64,000 nucleotides of DNA from Salvelinus alpinus. Lineage: Eukaryota > Chordata > Actinopteri > Salmoniformes > Salmonidae. Made by a program: the position numbers and the translations under genes. The notes under the pieces are model-generated. The model did not search any database and was not told the DNA's origin. It worked only from the letters and a program-made list of their open reading frames with translations. This document shows positions 27,775 through 41,344 of the stretch, in pieces (position 1 is the first letter of the stretch; each line of letters starts with the position of its first letter). Location of the stretch: the NCBI RefSeq assembly GCF_045679555.1, contig NC_092122.1, positions 7,683,503 through 7,747,502 on the forward strand, given 5' to 3'.

Positions 27775-28460
27775 AATAATAATTTGTCCCCAGTGATGTA
27801 CTGGGCCGTACGCACTACCCTCTGTAGTGCCTTGTGGTCGGAGGCCGAGCAGTTTCCATACCAGGCAGTGATGCAACCAGTCAGGATGCTCTCGATGGTG
27901 CAGCTGTATAACTTTTTGAGGATCTGAGGACCCATGACAATTTTTTTTAGTCTCCTGAGGGGGAATATGTTTTGTCGTGCCCTCTTCAAGACTGTCTTGG
28001 TGTGTTTGGACCATGATAGTTTGTTGGTGATGTGGACACCAAGGAACTTGAAGCGCTCAACCTGCTCCACTACAGCCCCGCGAATGAGAATGGGGGCGTG
28101 CTCAGTCCTCCTTTTCCTGTAGTCCACAATCATCTTCTTTGTCTTGATCATGTTGAGGGAGAGGTTGTTATTCTTGCACCACACGGCCAGGTCTCCGACC
28201 TCCTCCCTATAGTCTGTCTCATCGTTGTCGGTGATCAGGTCTACCACTGTTGTGTCGTCGGCAAACTTAATGATGGTGTTGGAGTCGTGCCTGGCCAAGC
28301 AGTCATGGGTTAACAGAGAGTACAGGAGGGGACTGAGCACGCACCCCTGAGGGGCCCCCATGTTGAGGATCAGTGTGGCAGATGTGTTATTACCTGCCCT
28401 TACCACCTGGGAGGTGTTTAGACCCAGGGTCCTTAGCTTAGTGATGAGCTTTGAGGGCAC
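27771..28460 (-). pseudogene. LINE reverse transcriptase, longest open part
   Basis: About 229 open codons from 28460, covering the palm with FADD (YADD box), the thumb-like SWSKHTKTVLKRARQNIFPL and TIESILTGCITAWYGNCSAS. A short gap in LGLNTSQVVRAGN shows a deletion relative to the copy at 8298. Upstream parts are in other frames, so the ORF is broken. Confidence 0.8.
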
Positions 28461-29945
28461 TATGGTGTTGAACAGCTGTGGTCAAGTAATAGCATTCTCA
28501 CGTAGGTGTTCCTTTTGTCCATTTGGGAAAGGGCAGTGTGGAGTGCAATAGAGATTGACTCATCTGTGGATCTGTTGGGGTGGTACGCAAATTGGAGTGG
28601 GTCTAAAAAAATTGGAGTGGGTCTAGGGTTTCTGGGATAATGGTGTTGATGTGAGCCATGACCAGCCTTTCAAAGCACTTCATGGCTATTGACGTGAGTG
28701 CTACAGGTTGGTAGTCATTTAGGCAGGTTACCTTAGTGTTATTGGGCACAGGGAGTATGGTGGCCTGCTTGAAACATGTTGGTATTACAGACTCAGTCAG
28801 GGACAGGATGAAAATGTCAGTGAAGACACTTGTCAGTTCGTCAGCGCATGCTCGGAGTACACGTCCTGGTAATCCATCTGGCCCTGCGGCCTTGTGAATG
28901 TTGACCTGTTTAATGGTCTTACATCGGCTATGGAGTGTGATCACACAGTCGTCCGGAACAGCTGATGCTCTCATGCATGCTTCAGTGTTGCTTGCCTCGA
29001 AGCAAGCACAAAAGTAATTTAGCTCATCTGGTAGGCTCGTGTCACTGGGCAGCTCGCAGCTGTTGTTTCCCTTTGTAGTCTAATAGTTTGCAAACCCTGC
29101 CAAATCTGATGAGCATCGGAGCCGGTGTAGTACAATTCAATCTTAGTCCTGTATTAGCGCTTTGCCTGCTTGATGGTCCATTTGAGGACATAGAGGGATT
29201 TCTTATAAGCGTCCGGGTTAAAGTCCCGCTCCTTGATAGCGGCAGCTATGCCCTTAAGTTCAGTGCAAATGTTGCCTGTAATCCATGGCTTCTGGTTGGG
29301 GTATGTACGTACGGTCACTCTGAGGATGACGTCATTGATGAATTTATGTGATTGATGAAGCCAGTGACTGATGTGATGTACTCCTCAATGCCATCGGAAG
29401 AATCCCGGAACATTTTCCAGTCTGTGCTAGCAAAACAGTCCTGTAGCTTATCATCTGAGTCATCTGACCACTTATTTATTGACCAAGTCACTGGTGATTC
29501 CTGCTTTAGTTTTTGTTTGTTAGCAGGAATCCGGAGGATATAATTATGGTCAGATTTGCCAAATGGAGGGCGAGGGAGAGCTTTGTACGCATCTTTGTGT
29601 GAGGAGTAAAGGTGGTCTAGAGTTTTTTTCCCCTCTGGTTGCACATTTAACATGCTGGTAGAAATGAGGTAAAGCGGATTTAAGTTTCCCTGCAATAATT
29701 CCCCAGCCACTAGGAGCGCCGCCTCAATGACCGTTTTCCTGTTTGCTTATGGCCTTATACAGCTCACTGAGTTTGGACTTAGTGCGAGCATCGGTTTGCG
29801 GTGGAAGATAGACAGCTACGAAAAATATAGACGATATCTCTCTTGGTAAATAGTGTGGTCTACAGAGTACCTCATGACAAGCTGTAGACCACACTGAGGT
29901 ACTCTGTAGACCACACTATTTAACAAGAGTTTTCATCTATATTTC
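27775..29945 (-). mobile_element. LINE copy (RSg-1-like), with inverted 5' end
   Basis: Minus-strand LINE holding endonuclease C-terminus (PPFGKSDHNYILRIPA) and reverse transcriptase ([29 protein letters not shown]). It has the same family and similarity as 7615-9612. It lacks its 3' UTR: the match starts abruptly at 27780 after an ATAATAATAATTT run. At the other end, 29841-29928 forms an inverted repeat because a short piece of the LINE lies in the opposite direction. Confidence 0.85.
29841..29928. repeat. inverted repeat at LINE inversion junction
   Basis: Arms 29841-29874 and 29895-29928 (34 nt, one mismatch) with a 20-bp spacer. GTAGACCACAC occurs both in the spacer and in the right arm. 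Confidence 0.9.
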
Positions 29946-31203
29946 AGGAGCCTACTTGGTCTACCGTTGACATTGTGGCCTGTAAAGGTGTGTTTGTGTA
30001 CAAGACCTCCTTCCCACCGAATACTTCAGGGTTCGATAGCTCAGATCACTCTCTGGCGCTCCACAGGCATACAAATGTAAACACAAAAATCTGAAAGGTC
30101 TTCATTTCCCTAAGGCAACTGAGGAGCAAGACGGATGGAGAAAAAGAGCACACACTCTCTCACAAACACAGAAGTGAGTAACACCGGTCCAGAAGCCTGG
30201 GGCCCTCAGCTGGATGAGGAAATGTCTCCCACATGTCCAAATCAACTCCACCTGTTCCTGTTGTTCTATTCTCTCCAAGCTATAAACACAACACTACCAA
30301 GTCAGCAGGAATGTACAGGCGGTGTGCCACCTTAGTAATCAACATTTTATGGCAAAGAATAGGATAATGAAGCTAATGCCTCCAAATGCTCCTAAATGAT
30401 TTCATCATCGACAGGATAGTGTACAGGTTATTCATGCTAAAATAAACCAGGAAATGACAAGAAGATCATCTGTTTGGATGATCGACAAGAAGCAGACATC
30501 ATTGGATCGAGAAAAGGGCAAGGATTCTGAAGACATACTCAGAGGAAGGAATCAGAGGCTGTAGTAGGGAGAAGAGACTCCACTAAACCAGTTAATGACA
30601 TATACAACTTACACATAACTTTGACCCCTCATCCGTGGACCAGAAGGGATTTGGTGATCTGCAGTGCCAGAGCTTGGAATGAACTAAACGACTAGAACTG
30701 ATGCCCCAGAATATGCAGCCAACTGCTTTATACCAGGAAAGAGAAAATCAAAACATTGAGGTTGGAAGAGTAAGAAGGCAATGCTTCATGACAAATATCA
30801 CTGTCAATCGAGCATCTTTATATAATAGAATTATGGGGTATTAGTCATTTGACTGACGGGGAAAATCCTTGTTCGGGAGCCAACCATTTATTAAATCAGC
30901 TGTGTATGTGTATATATATAGAAATACACCCAGAAGATTTGTAATACACACGGAATTATGTGCTTACTCGACTACGAACCAAACATAGGGACATAGGACT
31001 CGCGAGTGAATGAGTAACTCCAAGTTAATCCACAAACTTTAGGCGGCATAGAAAATTACCCGCTGTTTGGAGAAGCTATTGAATATGTAACAATTAGTCA
31101 GCCTGCCTGCACCTCCTCTGGCTGGGGAGAACATTCTCTCCGCTTTTCAACGACTCCATTTTCTCCTTTTATTCAGGTAATGTGTTATGGGACAGTGTGT
31201 GTG
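29946..31203. other. no gene recognised
   Basis: Unique-looking sequence without exon-like frames or known repeats. Confidence 0.4.
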
Positions 31204-31311
31204 TCCCAAATGGCACCCTATTTAATACATTAAATACATCAGAGCCCTATAGGCTGTGGTCAAATGTAGTGGACTATATAGGGAACAGGGTGCCATTTGT
31301 GATGCAGCAGT
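31204..31311. repeat. palindromic MITE, copy 2
   Basis: CCCAAATGGCACCCTATTTA and its inverse (GGAACAGGGTGCCATTTGTG) flank CAGAGCCCTATAGGCTGTGG. Same family as 15065-15174. Confidence 0.8.
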
Positions 31312-32144
31312 GACTGGGGCGAGGAGCAGGAATGTGGAGTACAAGGATGAAAAGATTACTAGCAGTGGTGTATAGTACTTAAGTAAAAATACTTTAAAGT
31401 ACTACTTAAGTAATTTTGGGGGGTATCTGTACGTTACTATTTACATTTTTGCCAACTTTTACCTTACTACATTCCTAAAGAAAAGTATGTACTTTTTACT
31501 CCATACCCTTTCCCTGACACCCAAAAGTACTCGTTACATTTTGACAGGGAAATGGTCAAAGTCACACACTTATCAAGAGAACATCCCTGGTCAACCCTAC
31601 TGCGTCTGATCTGGCAGACTCACTAAACACTAATGCTTCGTTTGTAAATCATGTCTGAGTGTTGGAGTGTGCCCCTGGCTATCTGTCAATAAAAAAAACA
31701 AAAGACAATTGTGCCGTCTGGTTTGCCTAATATGGTTTAAACTTAAATGGTTTAAACTTATACTTTTTAGCAGTTCCATTTACTTTTGATACTTACAGTG
31801 CCTTGCAAAAGTATTCACCCCCTTGGCGTTTATTCTTATTTTGTTTAAATCCAACATGTAATTTAAATGGATTTTATTTTGATTTCATGTGAATGGACAT
31901 ACACAAAATAGTCCAATTTGGTGAAGTGAAATGAAAAAAACTCCCCCCCCCAAAAAGAAATCCCAAAAAAATTACAACGGAAAATTGATGCGTGCATATG
32001 TATTCACCCCCTTTGCTATGAAGCCATTAAATAAGATCTGGTGCAACCAATTACATTTAGAAGTCATATAATTAGTTAGATTGCACACAGGTGGACATTA
32101 TTTAAGTGTCACATGATCTGTCACATGATCTCAGTGTATATATA

Positions 32145-33764
<1,620 letters not shown>

Positions 33765-33835
33765 TACACCTGTTCTGAAAGGCCCCAGAGACTGCAACAC
33801 CACTAAGCAAGGTGCACCACCAAGCAAGCGGCACT

Positions 33836-34632
33836 ATGAAGACCAAGGAGCTCTCCAAACAGATCAGGGACACAGTTGTGGAGAAGTACAGATCACGGTT
33901 GGGTTATAAATAATATCAAAAACTTTTAACATCCCATGAAGCACCATTAAATAAAAAAATTTACATGAAAAGAATATGGCACAACAAACCTGCCAAAAGA
34001 GGGCTGCCCACCAAAACTCACGGACCAGCCAAGGAGGGCATTAATCAGAGGCAACAAAGAGACCAAAGATAACCCTGAAAGAGCTGCAAAGCTACACAGT
34101 GGAGATTGGAGTATCTGTCCATAGGACCACTAAGTCGTATACTCCACAGAGCTGGGCTTTACGGAAGAGTGGCCAGAAAAAGCCATTGCTTAAAGAAAAT
34201 AGTAAGCAAACACGTTTGGTGTTCACCAAAAGGCATGTGGGAGACTCCCCAAACATATGGAAGGAGGTACTCTGGTCAGATGAGACAAAAATTGAGCTTT
34301 TTGGCCATCATGGAAAACGCTATGTCTGGCAAAAACCAACACCTCTGATCACCCCGAGAACACCATCCCCACAGTGAAGCATGGTGGTGTGGGGATGTTT
34401 TTCATCACCAGACCTCAATCCAATTGAAAATTTGTGGTATGACTTAAAGATTGCTGTACACCAGCGGAACCCATCCAACTTGAAAGAGCTGGAGCAGTTT
34501 TGCCTTGAAGAATGGGCAAATATCCCAGTGGCTAGATGTGCCAAGCTTATAGAGACATACCCAAAGAGACCTGCAGCTGTAATTTCTGCAAAAGGTGGCT
34601 CTACAAAGTATTGGCTTTGGGGGGGTGAATAG
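33836..34632 (+). pseudogene. Tc1 transposase with catalytic-core deletion
   Basis: ATG at 33836 (MKTKELSKQIR). Several frameshifts follow through the DNA-binding part (SYTPQSWALRKSGQKK). [19 protein letters not shown] holds the first Asp. GGGSIM is reduced, and WGCFS is fused directly to [11 protein letters not shown], so the segment with the second Asp is missing. The natural stop is mutated, with the next TAG near 34630. Confidence 0.85.
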
Positions 34633-34987
34633 TTATGCACGCTCAAGTTTTCAGTTTTTTTGTCTCATTTCTTGTTTGTTTCACAATAAAATATTTTGCA
34701 TCTTCAAAGTGGTAGGCATGTTCTGTAAATCAAATGATACAAACCCCCCAAAAAATCTATTTTAATTCCAGTTTTTAAGGCAACAAAATAGGAAAAATGC
34801 CAAGGGGTGTGAATACTTTCACAAGCCACTGTAAGTACATTCATTTAAAACCAAATACTTTTAGACTTTTACTCAAGTAGTATTTTACTGGGTGAATTTC
34901 ATGTTTACTTGAGTAATTTTCTATTAAGGTATCTTTACTTTTACTCAAGTATGAAAATTGAGTACTTTTTCAACCACTGATTACTAG

Positions 34988-35735
34988 GCCGGGGGAACGC
35001 CTGTTATTGTGGTAAATAATGTGGTCAATAATTAACATTTCAATAACTTTAGATAGCAAATAACAGAATGAGATGGGGTTGAATTACCAAGAGAAAACAT
35101 GAGATAACTTGGGGAACAAACAGACCCTATTATACTCTTCTGTGGCTCTGTCCGTCTGTGTGAGACCTTGTGTTGGGAAGAATAGACTGGAATATTATCC
35201 ACATGACATGGATATGCAATAAGCAGAAATATAAGGTCTGACTTGGTTATATCCAAATGCTCTTATACAGAGGGCTGCTAACAAGCAAATATGTATGTGA
35301 TACCATCTCTACCTACTCCTGTTGCAGAGCACCAACGGTTCAGTGTGGTGTTTAATAACTATTCTTGTGGGGACCAACTGGGGACATTTTGTTAGTCCCC
35401 ACAAGGTCAAATGCTATTTGTAGGGGGTTTCGGGTTAAGGTTAGTTATGTGTGTGAACCAGATCAGGCTAGCTCTCACAATGGTGATCAATGTCCATATG
35501 AGAGAAGAACTCTCAGCAGAATTTCTCCTGGGAGGCTGTGGGATTCTACTGAAGACAACAAGTCATTAATCAATGTGTAATCACCTCTAAATCTGCTCCA
35601 CTCCACACGGAGGGAACGGTAATGCCTAGCAGACAGACTGAGTCATGATAGGAATGACCACACAGGATGGGGGAGAGAGGGGATAATCAGCGGGGGACCA
35701 GCCTGGTGAACAGACTGGACCACACTGGACCACCG
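34988..35735. other. no gene recognised; short dispersed-repeat hairpin
   Basis: 35363-35404 (CTTGTGGGGACC...GTCCCCACAAGG) is a hairpin-forming piece of a dispersed repeat that recurs at about 53190. Otherwise nothing seen. Confidence 0.4.
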
Positions 35736-37505
35736 CAGACCTGGGTTCAAAAAGTATATGCTTTCTTTTAAATACTTTGACTGTTTGATTGAGTATGCCT
35801 GGAACACATATGAGCAGGGTAGTGTGGAAGAGAAGCACCCATCACACCTCTACTGACTATACAGTTCACATTACACCTTCCATAGATCTAGGCCATACAG
35901 GCTAAAATCGCGGTAGCCGCGGTAAAGACCGTTTGGCGCCATGTAACATTGTTTTGTTTGGTCAAAAGTTGAAAACATCTTATCAATAAATGATACACAC
36001 AAAGACAGATCAACTCTAGATATGTAGTACCGTTTCAAAGATATTGTCTACATTGTCTACCATGAACTAGCATCTTGTCTTTGTTGTTTGAGCTTCTCTC
36101 TCCAGGACAGAGTGGTGGAGTACAGCGAACTACAGGAGGTAGGGCCGTTGCAGACCTGCAGGAGGTAGGGCCGATGAAGAGCTGCAGGAGGTAGGGCCGT
36201 TGAAGAGCTGCAGGAGGTAGGGCCGATGAAGAGCTGCAGGAGGTAGGGCCGTTGAAGAGCTGCAGGAGGTAGGGCCGATGAAGAGCTGCAGGAGGTAGGG
36301 CCGATGCAGAGCTGCAGGAGGTAGGGCCGATGCAGAGCTGCAGGAGGTAGGGCCGATGCAGAGCTGCAGGAGGTAGGGCCGTTGAAGAGCTGCAGGAGGT
36401 AGGGCCGTTGAAGAGCTGCAGGAGGTAGGGCCGATGCAGAGCTGCAGGAGATAGGGCCGATGCAGAGCTGCAGGAGGTAGGGCCGATGCAGAGCTGCAGG
36501 AGGTAGGGCTGTTGAAGAGCTGCAGGAGGTAGGGCCGTTGAAGAGCTGCAGGAAGTAGGGCCGATGCAGAGCTGCAGGAGGTAGGGCTGTTGAAGAGCTG
36601 CAGGAGGTAGGGCCGTTGAAGAGCTGCAGGAAGTAGGGCCGATGCAGAGCTGCTGGAGGTAGGGTCGTTGAAGAGCTGCAGGAGGTAGGGCCGATGCAGA
36701 GCTGCAGGAGGTAGGGCCGTTGAAGAGCTGCAGGAGGTAGGGCCGTTGAAGAGCTGCAGGAGGTAGGGCCGATGCAGAGCTGCAGGAGGTAGGGCCGATG
36801 AAGAGCTGCAGGAGGTAGGGGCGATGAAGAGCTGCAGGAGGTAGGGCCGATGCAGAGCTGCAGGAGGTAGGCCCGTTGAAGAGCTGCTGGAGGTAGGGCC
36901 GATGCAGAGCTGCAGGAGGTAGGGCCGATGAAGAGCTGCAGGAGGTAGGGCCGATGCAGAGCTGCAGGAGGTAGGGCCCGTTGAAGAGCTGCAGGAGGTA
37001 GGGCCGATGCAGAGCTGCAGGAGGTAGGCCCGTTGAAGAGCTGCTGGAGGTAGGGCCGATGCAGAGCTGCAGGAGGTAGGGCCGATGAAGAGCTGCAGGA
37101 GGTAGGGCCGATGCAGAGCTGCAGGAGGTAGGGCTGTTGAAGAGCTGCAGAAGGTAGGGCCCATACAGAGCTGCAGAAGGTAGGGCCGATGAAGAGCCGC
37201 AGGAGGTAGGGCCGATGCAGAGCTGCAGGAGGCAGGGCCAATGCAGAGCTGCCGATGCAGAGCCGCAGGAGGTAGGACCGATGAAGAGCTGCAGTATTGT
37301 GCTCAGTCTTTTTATATGGAATAAATAACAGAATGGAATCTTGTAGTCGGTCAGTGCTATCCTTTCAAGACTGAGGCCCTAGGTCTCTTTCTTACAGGTG
37401 GGGTTTGAACTTTTTGGACTATTCTATTACTTCCATTGTGCAAGGCAAGTTCAATCAAGCCTAGCTAAAGTATTTGAAAACAAATAGTATCTGAACCCAG
37501 GTCTG
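35736..37505. mobile_element. inverted-repeat element carrying a 26-bp minisatellite
   Basis: The left end CAGACCTGGGTTCAAAAAGT continues with AAATACTTTGACTG. The right end is its inverse, CTAAAGTATTTGAAAACAAA through GAACCCAGGTCTG at 37505; similarity extends about 65 bp. These are the ends of a common fish DNA element (hAT-like by recognition). TGGACCAC occurs within 2 bp of both ends but is also repeated locally, so the target duplication is uncertain. Confidence 0.6.
36130..37295. repeat. 26-bp minisatellite, about 44 copies
   Basis: Unit GAGCTGCAGGAGGTAGGGCC plus GATGCA, GTTGAA or GATGAA. Because 26 is not a multiple of 3 and the minus strand lacks stops, two frames stay open for 344 and 394 codons with a 26-residue period. 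This is a by-product, not a gene. Higher-order repeats of 3 units occur. Confidence 0.95.
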
Positions 37506-37650
37506 TGGACCACATAAGTCTTTGGTCATAAACTGCAGGATTGGACAGACCAAAGTCAAATATACATGTAGCCTATATTATGGTAGAGATGAGAAGTGTT
37601 GGGCATGTGTACAGCTAGCAACATATACATGACGTATACAGTACAAATAC

Positions 37651-38690
37651 ACTATATTTAAACATTAAGAACACCTTCCTAATATTGAGTTGCATACCCA
37701 TGTAACAGTATAACTTTATTCCGTCCCCTCACCCCGAACCTTCTGCACACAACAACAGTCACCCACGAAGCATCGTTACCCATCGCTCCACAAAGGCCGC
37801 GGCCCTTGCAGAGCAAGGGGAACCACTACTTCAAGGTCTCAAAGCGAGTGACGTCACCATTTGAAAGGTTATTATCGCGCACCACCGCTAACTAACTAGC
37901 CATTTCACATCGGTTACATTCACCCCCCTTTCAACCGCCTCCTTTTCCACAGGAACCAGTGATCCGGGTCAACAGCATCAATGTAACAGTATAACTTTAG
38001 TCCGTCCCCTCGCCCCGGGCGCGAACCAGGGACCCTCTGCACACATCAACAACAGTCACCCACGAAGCATCGTTACCCATCGCTCCACAAAGGCCGCGGC
38101 CCTTGCAGAGCAAGGGGAACCACTACTTCAAGGTCTCAAAGCGAGTGACGTCACCGTTTGAAAGGCTATTAGCGCGCACCGCCGCTAACTAGCTAGCCAT
38201 TTCACATCGGTTACACCCACTCCCTTGTGTGCTCAGAACAGCCTCAATTTGTCGGGGCATGGACTCTAACAAGGTGTTTCAAGTGTTCCACAGGGATGCT
38301 GGCCCATGTTGACTCCAATGCTTCCCACAGTTGTGTCAAGTTGGTTGGATGCCCTTTGGGTGGTGGACCATTCTTGATACACAAGGGAAACTGTTGAGGG
38401 TGAAAAAACCAACAGCGTTGCAGTTCTTGACACAAACCGGTGCATCTGGCACCCAGTTCAAAAGCATTTAAGTCTTTTGTATTGCCCATTCACCCTCTGA
38501 ATGGCTCACATACACAACCTGTCTCTCAATTTTCTCCAGGCTTAAAAATCCTTCTTTAACCTGTCTCCCTTTCATCTGCACTGGTTGGAGTGGATTCAAC
38601 AAGTGACATCAATAAGGGATCATAGCTTTCAACTGGGCAGTCTATGTCATGGAAAGAGCAGGTTTTCCTAATGTTTTGTACACTCAGGGT
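37651..38690. mobile_element. Tc1-like element split by a TRIM-like insertion
   Basis: Left part AAACATTAAGAACACCTTCC...GAGTTGCATACCCA. The rest continues at 38216 (CAGAACAGCCTCAATTTGTC ... GTTTTCCTAATGTTTTGTAC) to ACTCAGGGTA at 38691. The terminal motif is inverted (ACATTAAGAACACCT versus GGTTTTCCTAATGTTTTGT). No transposase is preserved. Confidence 0.7.
37701..38215 (-). mobile_element. TRIM-like miniature LTR element
   Basis: Two direct repeats, 37701-37918 and 37982-38215, both start TGTAACAGTATAAC and end CATCGGTTACA (TG...CA). They enclose only 63 bp. Read on the minus strand, the internal part ends in a purine tract (GAAAGGGGGGTGAA) just before the 3' repeat, like a polypurine tract. 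CCCA flanks both sides (37697-37700; 38216-38219) as a perfect 4-bp target duplication. No coding capacity. Confidence 0.65.
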
Positions 38691-41244
38691 ATATTATATG
38701 TCTTCCAAATCCTGTCCAAACTAGCATCAATCCATATCTCCAACTTCATGCAATGGTGGAGCTGGTTATGTTCATTGTACACACATCTTTTTACAGGAAA
38801 AGAAAAGCACTACATGGGAGTATAAGAGGCATTGGCAAATTCACAAGACAGAAAAACATACTCATTTGCTATATGTTTATTATGAGTCAAGTGATGAGAG
38901 AAACTCACATCCCCAGTATAGAGACACCTCTGGGAATTGTGGGAAATCCATGATGTCATTCAAGACCACCATTTTCTCCCAGAAGACCACGTTCTTCATT
39001 GTTGGAGGACAGCTAGCTATAATCTGAGGCCCCCTGGAAAGATGCAGTTCTAAAATATGTGTTCAAGCTATAAGTGAAACCCTGTGGTGTTGTTTCCCAT
39101 GTTAACCGTGCCACAAACATTCTCTCTGTTTACTTGGAGTGGTAAACAGCTATAGATCCACTTTCTCAAAGTTGGTTTTAAAGTATGGGAGAGTTAAACA
39201 GTCCGCCTTCCATAGGGGAATAGTTTAAAATCAGATTCTCTTAAAGGGAGAACGTTTTTATGAGATTCATTTTAACACAATCGCTAAACGACACAATGTT
39301 CTTGGACTGTATTGCGTTAAGATGGCCAAATCCAAATTAGCAGCCTATCCAAATCATGATTTATGAGCATCTGGCTAATCAGATCCAATCTGCTTGATAA
39401 AAGACAGAGCTTGTGAATCTTATGTAAAAAAAATACCCCTTATGATCAAATCCCAAAGATAATGAATTTGTGTGTATGTGTGAGTGCAACATGTGTGTAT
39501 GCATGTATGTGAGTGTGTGAGAGAAAAAAAGTTACAGGCCTTGCCATACATGCTTCTGGCCTTACAACACGCAATGTGTGACACGCATGACAGCGCCATG
39601 GGAGAATCCCTCAAGCGGAGGTCAAATGCAGATCACAGAAAAAGGACTTCTCTCATTAGTGGTTTATCCTACACACATAGCATTAGCAGTTAGCCTACAC
39701 GTCAGATAGCTGCGAAGAAAGATTAACAATGAGTGTTGATGAAATTAGTCTGATTATGATCATGGTGATGAATACAGTGACACCCACACGGAATGGGCCA
39801 CATGTGTTTGGCCCACTTTGCCTTACAAGAGGCTACAGCCTGTCACAATGTGCTGCCGTCTGCATTAGCCTAGATCCTCTACTGTGACTACTGTCCCTCA
39901 CCCGAAACCACTCTGGATTATGTGGCTCCTGCTTTTCCCCCAATAACTATTCTAGAATTGCAGGCTACTGCAAACCACAGCTGACCTTATCACCACAGCC
40001 ATAGTTAAGGAATAATGAAATGACTAGGATCTTATAGGGAGAGAGAAGAAACTGTTTCAGACTAACTACCCTGAAAGCTTTCTGCCAGCATTCATATTTT
40101 GAAACCATTTGGAATGGAGGCCCGAGAAAAAGATCCCAGAAGTGATTTTAGGGTTCTACGTTATTGCCTTTGTTCTTGATATAAGACCTAAATTCTTGAT
40201 ATAAGACCTAAATTCTTGATCTCGACAATACTAGTCATAGCCAAAAAATCTGGATTGGCTAGGGATCTTTAAAAAAAAAACGTTTTCTTCCTTCCCAACT
40301 TGCACCCGGCAAATCAAAGTTGTTGGATAACTAGCAAGTAATATACTGGTTCATAAAGAAGTGATTAACCCAACACATTCTCAGTAGGAATCTGGCACTT
40401 CGGCGGAAGCATAACCTGTTTTCAAAATCTATGGATTTCAGTCACCACCAGACGACATTGATCATGTAACACTAACAAACCTAACGCCAGATCTCGTCAG
40501 TTGGTGAGAAATTATTGATAGATTACCGCTAGCCTGGAGGCTTCATGATGTTATTGTAGGGCCCAGTGGACTGATACTGCTAATATTGTTTTTGATCAAT
40601 GTTTTGTTGTTCCATACCTCAATATTCCAGAGGTGATGTCAGCAGTCATTGATCACTTTAATTATCAGTTGCGCTTGTCCTAGATGTAAATAACATTCTC
40701 TAATCCGACTTTCAATGCAGTCAGTTCATTATAGACAGTCATGCGAGTTGGACATACATCCCTGTCCATATGAAATGCATTCAACAAAACATGTGTACAC
40801 ACACACACAATGCTGAAGGATGACTTATTGGGTGGGTCGTAGGTCCTTCCGCAGCATGCTCACAAATCTGCTCAGCAAATCAGTCCCAGATGCCCCTACC
40901 ACTGCCTGCTGCCCCTGCATTCCTCCCAAACAAGCCTGTTACACAGCGTCCCAAACACCACAACAGCCCTGCTCTGGATCAACACACACAGCCTGAACCA
41001 GCTAAAGAACAACCCCAGAACAGCACTCACAAACTAGGCCAGAGAGACAGCGAACCACGCTCTACCAACCGAGCCACAGAAAAGTACAGATGTGTATGGA
41101 ACCATCGCACAGGGAGCCCAATAACTTGCTAGGTCCTGTCGGTGAGCCCCAGTATCACTATCTGTGGTGTCATGGTCAACAGTACACTGCTCAGTACTGC
41201 AATTTTAACAGAACAACCACAATCTCTACAGACATCCCACCCAT
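38691..41244. other. no gene recognised
   Basis: Mostly unique-looking DNA. At 40185-40220 ATTCTTGATATAAGACCTAA is tandemly repeated. At about 41070 the reverse strand reads GTGGCTCGGTTGGTAGAGCG, a SINE box A-like fragment. No exon found. Confidence 0.4.
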
Positions 41245-41313
41245 GCCGGATTCAAACCAACAACCCTTTTGAATATAGTGCAGTGTCTTAACCACTGGTC
41301 CACCAAGCCACTG
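41245..41313 (-). repeat. tRNA-like sequence (tRNA-derived SINE head or pseudo-tRNA)
   Basis: On the minus strand GTGGCTTGGTGGACCAGTGG (box A-like) is followed by box B GGTTTGAATCC (41258-41248). The acceptor ends do not pair convincingly, so a functional tRNA gene is unlikely. Confidence 0.35.
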
Positions 41314-41344
41314 CTTAATGTCAGAGGCAATTATTAGAGATGAC

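Noticed and set aside
36057-37241. Minus-strand ORFs of 394 and 344 codons with a 26-residue repeat
   Set aside because: They are translations of the 26-bp minisatellite. Two overlapping frames are open with the same repeat, and no splice or start context supports a gene.
37701-38215. Simple tandem SINE pair
   Set aside because: Considered because of its GC-rich, tRNA-like motifs. The TG...CA ends, purine tract and 4-bp flanking duplication fit a miniature LTR element better, though this is not settled.
41245-41313. Functional tRNA gene on the minus strand
   Set aside because: Boxes are present but stem pairing is poor; more likely a SINE head or pseudo-tRNA.
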